Origin: Pseudomonas chlororaphis
GTDB taxonomy: Bacteria > Pseudomonadota > Gammaproteobacteria > Pseudomonadales > Pseudomonadaceae
DNA length: 64,000 nt
Direction: 5' to 3'
NCBI RefSeq assembly: GCF_000783395.1
Contig: NZ_JSFK01000016.1
Span: 235,638 to 299,637, forward strand
The notes below the pieces were generated by a model. That model did not search any database and was not told the DNA's origin. It worked only from the letters and a program-made list of their open reading frames with translations. Made by a program: the position numbers and the translations under genes. Position 1 is the first letter of the stretch, and every line of letters starts with the position of its first letter. Shown here one piece after another: positions 60,563 to 64,000 of the stretch.

Positions 60563-61561
60563 TTAGAGCAGACCTTCGCTTTCGGGCAACTCATACGCCA
60601 TCGCTGTGTTGCTCTCCCCCACTGATTTGCCCGGCTTGCTCAAGGTCGGCTCTTTCTGCAGGCACTCCACCAGATAGTCGATAAACACCCGTAGCTTGGG
60701 TGGCAGATAGCGCGTCGGCGAGTGCAGCAACCACAGTCCGCCGTGATAGGACGCAAGGAACATCCAGTCCGGCAACACCTGCACCACCAACTTTTGCTCA
60801 AGTGCATAGCGAGCGGTGAAGTACGGCAGGCTGCCGATGCCGATGTGCTGCAACACCGCGCCCAGCCGCACACCGGTGTGATTGGCGGCATAGCGACCGC
60901 GCACACCCACCGTTACCGCTTTGCTGCCTTTCTTGAATTTCCAGCGCGCATCGCTCGGGGTTTCGCCCAGATAAATACAACTGTGATTGAGCAAATCATG
61001 CGGGTGAGTCGGCGTGCCGTGTTCGGCCAGGTATTGCGGCGTGGCACAGAGCAAGTGGTCGATAGTCAGTAGTTGCCGCCCGACCAGCCCGGCCGGTGGT
61101 CGATCAGTGATGCGAATCGCCAGATCGACATGGTCGTCGATCAAATCGACCTGGCGATCCTCAAGCAACAGCTCGACATCGACCTTGGGATAACGCCGCA
61201 GAAATTCAGGCATATGCGGATGGATCACGAAGCGACCCACCGCTTTCGGTACGCTGACCCGCACCAGCCCTTCCGCTTCATGGGTGAATTGGCCGCTGAT
61301 TTCCATCACCGATTTGGCCGCGCTGACCATTTCCTGGCAACGCTTGAAAACCTCTTCGCCACCGTCACTCAAACGCAGCTTGCGGGTGGTGCGTTGCAAC
61401 AACCGCGTGGCCAAGGCTTTTTCCAGCCGCGAAATACTGCGGCTCACCGCTGAGGGCGATGAACCCAGTTGCCGAGCGGCTTCAGAGAAGCTGCCGGTCT
61501 CCACGACCTTGACGAAAATCGCCATTTCACCGAGCAACGGTAGCGGCAGATTGATGCTCAC
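60563..61561 (-). CDS. LysR-family transcriptional regulator
   Basis: A 332-residue LysR regulator with an N-terminal winged helix (GSFSEAARQLGSSPSAVSRSISRLEKAL) and a C-terminal substrate-binding domain of the type seen with small ligands. I start at the GTG at 61559-61561, ten bases after AAGGA; an in-frame TTG at 61570 is too close to it. It is divergent from the AlaX-like gene with a 90-bp gap, so it is the likely regulator of that unit. Confidence 0.88.
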   Translation of the reverse strand: MSINLPLPLLGEMAIFVKVVETGSFSEAARQLGSSPSAVSRSISRLEKALATRLLQRTTRKLRLSDGGEEVFKRCQEMVSAAKSVMEISGQFTHEAEGLVRVSVPKAVGRFVIHPHMPEFLRRYPKVDVELLLEDRQVDLIDDHVDLAIRITDRPPAGLVGRQLLTIDHLLCATPQYLAEHGTPTHPHDLLNHSCIYLGETPSDARWKFKKGSKAVTVGVRGRYAANHTGVRLGAVLQHIGIGSLPYFTARYALEQKLVVQVLPDWMFLASYHGGLWLLHSPTRYLPPKLRVFIDYLVECLQKEPTLSKPGKSVGESNTAMAYELPESEGLL

Positions 61562-61651
61562 AGCGCACAAGTCCTTTGATGTTTGAACGGATTATCACGT
61601 TATTGCACGATTCATATAATAAAAACAGAAACTTTAATAAGGGCATGGAAT

Positions 61652-62278
61652 ATGACGCTTCGCCTCTTTTTCCATAGTGATGACCTCAAGGCTAATGTGG
61701 AAGTCCTCGACTGCACGCCCCAAGAGCACGAATTCGCCGTGGTATTGCGCGCCACGCTGTTTCATCCGCAAGGCGGTGGTCAGCCTTGCGATACCGGCTG
61801 GATCGGCGAAAGCCAGGTACTGCGCGTGGTACAGGAACCAGAGCGGATCATTCATTTTGTTGACCGGCCGGTGGCGCTCGGCATGACCTGTATCCGCATC
61901 GACGAACAGCGCCGAAACTTCAATACGCGCATGCATTCAGCCGGCCACTTGATCGGGCATTTCGTTCAGGCCTTGGGCTGGATGCCAATCAAAGCCCACC
62001 ACTGGCCGGATGAAGGTCGCGTGCAATTCAAACCCGGTGATGCCGCGCAGGAAGTCGACGCCGAGACCGTCCAAACCGGTATCGAGCAGTGGATTGAGCA
62101 CGATCTGCCCCGCCTGACCTCGCTGCGCGAAGGTGCAAGGGAAATCGGTTTTGGTGAACTGCCCGCCTATGGCTGCGGTGGCACCCATGTACGTAGCCTG
62201 AAGGATCTGGGCACAGTCACGATCGCGTCCCTTTCGCAGAAGAAAGGCACGTTGTCCGTCCACTACAGCGTGGATTGA
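61652..62278 (+). CDS. AlaX-type alanyl-tRNA editing protein
   Basis: A 208-residue stand-alone editing domain homologous to the AlaRS editing domain. The zinc site is visible: His95 and His99 in HSAGH, Cys175 and His179 in CGGTH. GGGQPCDTG matches the substrate-binding loop. Such proteins hydrolyse mischarged Ser/Gly-tRNA(Ala) or related mischarged tRNAs. The ATG at 61652 gives MTLRLFFHSDD. It is the first gene of a three-gene plus-strand unit with an oxygenase and an exporter. Confidence 0.9.
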   Translation: MTLRLFFHSDDLKANVEVLDCTPQEHEFAVVLRATLFHPQGGGQPCDTGWIGESQVLRVVQEPERIIHFVDRPVALGMTCIRIDEQRRNFNTRMHSAGHLIGHFVQALGWMPIKAHHWPDEGRVQFKPGDAAQEVDAETVQTGIEQWIEHDLPRLTSLREGAREIGFGELPAYGCGGTHVRSLKDLGTVTIASLSQKKGTLSVHYSVD

Positions 62279-62283
62279 GCATT

Positions 62284-62310
62284 TCGGACGCTGCCTCACG
62301 CAGCGTCCGA
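62284..62310 (+). other. Intercistronic hairpin between the AlaX and oxygenase genes
   Basis: TCGGACGCTGC and GCAGCGTCCGA are perfect 11-bp arms with a 5-nt loop, without a T-tract. It may be an RNA stability element or weak attenuator. Confidence 0.6.
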
Positions 62311-62366
62311 CGCCGGGGAACCGCATTCGCAGGTTCCGTTGACTATCGATAGATGGACCTAAAAAA

Positions 62367-63137
62367 ATGATGCTAGACGTCGAGCGTCTCGATGAGACGT
62401 GCATAAAAAAACTGGCCAACGAAGAAGTCCTCGCCATTCGCGTCAAAGGCTTTTTGCCGGAGCCGCTGGCCATTCAGATTGGCGACAAGATTCTCGCTCC
62501 AGGCTTTGAGGGTTACATCAACGCACCGAGTATCGGCCGCATCGGCATGGCTTTTTACGAGGCGGAAAACCAGCCGCTGCTGATTGAGGACTACTTCGAA
62601 CGCGCCACCAGCAACATCGCCGAACTGCGCAATCGCTGCGCGCCCTACTCTTCACCGATCGACACCTTGCGCTGCATGCTCGACGAGTCCTGGCCGGCTG
62701 GCGCGCACCTGGAAAACCTCTACGGTCGCAAAATGTATGTCGGCCTTTCGCGCGTGGTGAAACCCGGCGTGTGCTTCCTCGCCCATCACGACATTTTCGC
62801 CAAGGACGCCCCGGACAGTTTCCAGGCCCGCAGCCTGGAAGCGCAGTTCGCCTGCAACGTCTATCTGAACATGCCGACCGAGGGCGGTGCGTTGCAGATG
62901 TGGGACGACGACATCAGCCCGGATCAATTCGACGAAATGCGCGGTGACAGTTACGGCATTGAACCCGCGCTGCTCGGCCCGCCTGCCCTCGAAGTGAGAC
63001 CGCAACCCGGCGATTTCATCATGTTCAATTCGCGTCGCATGCACTCGGTGACCCCGGGCGTGGCAGATCCGCGCTTGAGCCTTTCCTTTTTTGTCGGCTA
63101 TCGCGGCAATGCTTCACCCCTGACCTACTGGAGCTGA
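62367..63137 (+). CDS. Putative Fe(II)/2-oxoglutarate-dependent oxygenase
   Basis: A 256-residue protein. The cupin-type metal set is readable as His140-x-Asp142 in FLAHHDIFAKD, His226 in RRMHSVTPG and the 2-oxoglutarate-binding Arg236 in DPRLSLSFF. The Asp favours a hydroxylase over a halogenase (which have Gly or Ala there). QPGDFIMFNS is the usual strand before the distal His. It sits one base upstream of a LysE exporter gene and 89 bp after the editing-protein gene. A free amino-acid substrate is inferred, not shown. The ribosome-binding site is weak. Confidence 0.65.
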   Translation: MMLDVERLDETCIKKLANEEVLAIRVKGFLPEPLAIQIGDKILAPGFEGYINAPSIGRIGMAFYEAENQPLLIEDYFERATSNIAELRNRCAPYSSPIDTLRCMLDESWPAGAHLENLYGRKMYVGLSRVVKPGVCFLAHHDIFAKDAPDSFQARSLEAQFACNVYLNMPTEGGALQMWDDDISPDQFDEMRGDSYGIEPALLGPPALEVRPQPGDFIMFNSRRMHSVTPGVADPRLSLSFFVGYRGNASPLTYWS

Positions 63138-63138
63138 G

Positions 63139-63777
63139 ATGTATTCGAATTATCTGGGCGAGTTTCTCGCGCTGGCTACTATCCACTTTCTGGCCGTGGT
63201 TGCTCCCGGCCCGGACTTTGCGGTCACTATTCGCCAAAGCGTTCGATTCGGCCGGCTGGTGGGAATCTGCACGGCGCTGGGTATCGGCGCGGGGATTTCC
63301 GTCCACGTGCTCTACACACTGCTGGGGGTCGGGGCATTGATGCACACCACCCCGTGGTTGCTGACCGTGGCCAAAGTGATCGGCGGCGCCTACATCCTGT
63401 ATCTGGGTGTCAGCCTGCTGCGCAGTAAACCCAAATCGGCCATTGAAGGTGAGAAAACCAGCGAGGAACCGGTAGTTGAACAAACCTTGTTCAAAGCGTT
63501 CAGCACCGGTTTTCTGACCAACGCGACCAACCCCAAGGCCACGCTGTTTTTCCTGGCCATTTTCACCACGATCATCAGCGCCGAAACACCTCTGCAAATC
63601 CAGGCGTTCTATGGTTTGTGGATGTGTTTTGTAAACGCGCTTTGGTTCGTGATCGTTGCGCTGTTTTTCTCAAGCAACAAAGTACGCCTGCTGTTCATGC
63701 GCATGGGCCATTGGTTTGAGCGCACCATGGGTGTGGTGCTGATCCTGTTTGCCGGTCGCTTGATGCTGTCCTGGTAA
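63139..63777 (+). CDS. LysE/RhtB-family amino-acid exporter
   Basis: A 212-residue protein with six hydrophobic segments and the family stretches VVAPGPDFAVTIRQSVRFG (helix 1 to loop) and GFLTNATNPKATLFFL. It exports amino acids or related metabolites. GGAG lies before the ATG, one base after the oxygenase stop, so it is cotranscribed. It probably exports the oxygenase product or its parent amino acid. Confidence 0.9.
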   Translation: MYSNYLGEFLALATIHFLAVVAPGPDFAVTIRQSVRFGRLVGICTALGIGAGISVHVLYTLLGVGALMHTTPWLLTVAKVIGGAYILYLGVSLLRSKPKSAIEGEKTSEEPVVEQTLFKAFSTGFLTNATNPKATLFFLAIFTTIISAETPLQIQAFYGLWMCFVNALWFVIVALFFSSNKVRLLFMRMGHWFERTMGVVLILFAGRLMLSW

Positions 63778-63792
63778 GCACTCGCAAAACGC

Positions 63793-63833
63793 AAAAAAGG
63801 CCCGCCGAATCACCTCGGCGGACCTTTTCTTTT
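63793..63833 (+). terminator. Terminator after the exporter gene
   Basis: AAGGCCCGCCGA and TCGGCGGACCTT form the stem with one mismatch, followed by TTTCTTTT. Confidence 0.85.
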
Positions 63834-63864
63834 ATGCCTGATGACACGACCACAAATCGCGCAT

Positions 63865-63898
63865 ACAAAAACGCCGCTCTATTGAGCGGCGTTTTTGT
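63865..63898 (-). terminator. Terminator of tRNA-Gly
   Basis: ACAAAAACGCCGCTC and GAGCGGCGTTTTTGT are exact 15-bp inverted copies with a 4-nt loop, lying just 3' of the tRNA on the minus strand. Confidence 0.9.
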
Positions 63899-63903
63899 GA
63901 ATA

Positions 63904-63979
<76 letters not shown>

Positions 63980-64000
63980 AATGGCGTCCCCTAGGGGACT

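Noticed and set aside
61652..62278. The editing protein as a truncated alanyl-tRNA synthetase
   Set aside because: It is a normal-length stand-alone AlaX with a full zinc site and its own start. No aminoacylation domain remnants are seen upstream.
62367..63137. The oxygenase as a radical halogenase of the BesD/SyrB2 kind
   Set aside because: Those enzymes carry Gly or Ala in place of the metal-binding carboxylate. Here HHD keeps an Asp, so hydroxylation is more likely.

Overview
The window is a GC-rich proteobacterial chromosome segment from a Pseudomonas, most likely of the P. fluorescens group. Three things point there: the gene order tatD-pilZ-holB-tmk-mltG-pabC-fabF-acpP-fabG-fabD-plsX-rpmF-yceD-maf-sppA-gph-rluC-rne, then murB-ptp-kdsB-trm112-lpxK-exbD-exbB-comEC; the RgsA-type small RNA between a tetR gene and tatD; and the many REP/REPIN palindromes of the GTGGGAGC(GAGC) type. 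No phage, insertion sequence, integrase or CRISPR array was found.

1-20.8 kb is accessory/catabolic. A dgo operon (dgoK-dgoA-dgoD-dgoT, minus strand, cut by the left edge) degrades D-galactonate. A second cluster at 14.2-20.7 kb encodes an AraFGH-type sugar ABC importer, an SDR sugar dehydrogenase, an SMP-30 lactonase and a GntR/FadR regulator. Together they make a complete De Ley-Doudoroff route: sugar uptake, oxidation to the lactone, hydrolysis to the aldonate, dehydration, phosphorylation and aldol cleavage. The two halves are tied by an almost identical 38-bp promoter/operator block in front of dgoK and in front of the SDR gene. A second operator is shared by the regulator gene and araF.

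Between the halves sit: an orphan type VI secretion cargo cassette (unknown 220-aa protein, PAAR protein, lipase-like effector, lipoprotein as likely immunity); a GNAT acetyltransferase, an HD phosphohydrolase and an MFS transporter; two small proteins of unknown function; and a nucleoside-type module resembling Escherichia coli yegTUVW (GntR/HutC regulator, ADP-ribosylglycohydrolase, PfkB kinase), but with an NCS1 permease as its transporter.

20.9-24.3 kb holds a DUF1285 protein, a DUF4823 lipoprotein, a moaA copy behind a perfect 12-bp inverted repeat, a TetR regulator and rgsA. 24.3-41.8 kb is the core envelope, fatty-acid, DNA-replication and RNA-processing block, ending in rne with a leader of about 635 nt. 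41.9-46.2 kb is a molybdenum-hydroxylase cluster (iorA-iorB-xdhC-mocA type). 46.5-54.0 kb is murB to comEC plus a DUF2062 gene. From 54.1 kb a second conserved Pseudomonas block begins (ABC exporter pair, GST, transglutaminase-like protein, fadE, small conserved protein).

The right end (60.5-63.8 kb) carries a divergent LysR regulator facing an AlaX-type tRNA-editing protein, a putative Fe(II)/2-oxoglutarate oxygenase and a LysE exporter. The combination suggests making or handling a non-protein amino acid with built-in editing and export. The window closes with tRNA-Gly(GCC).
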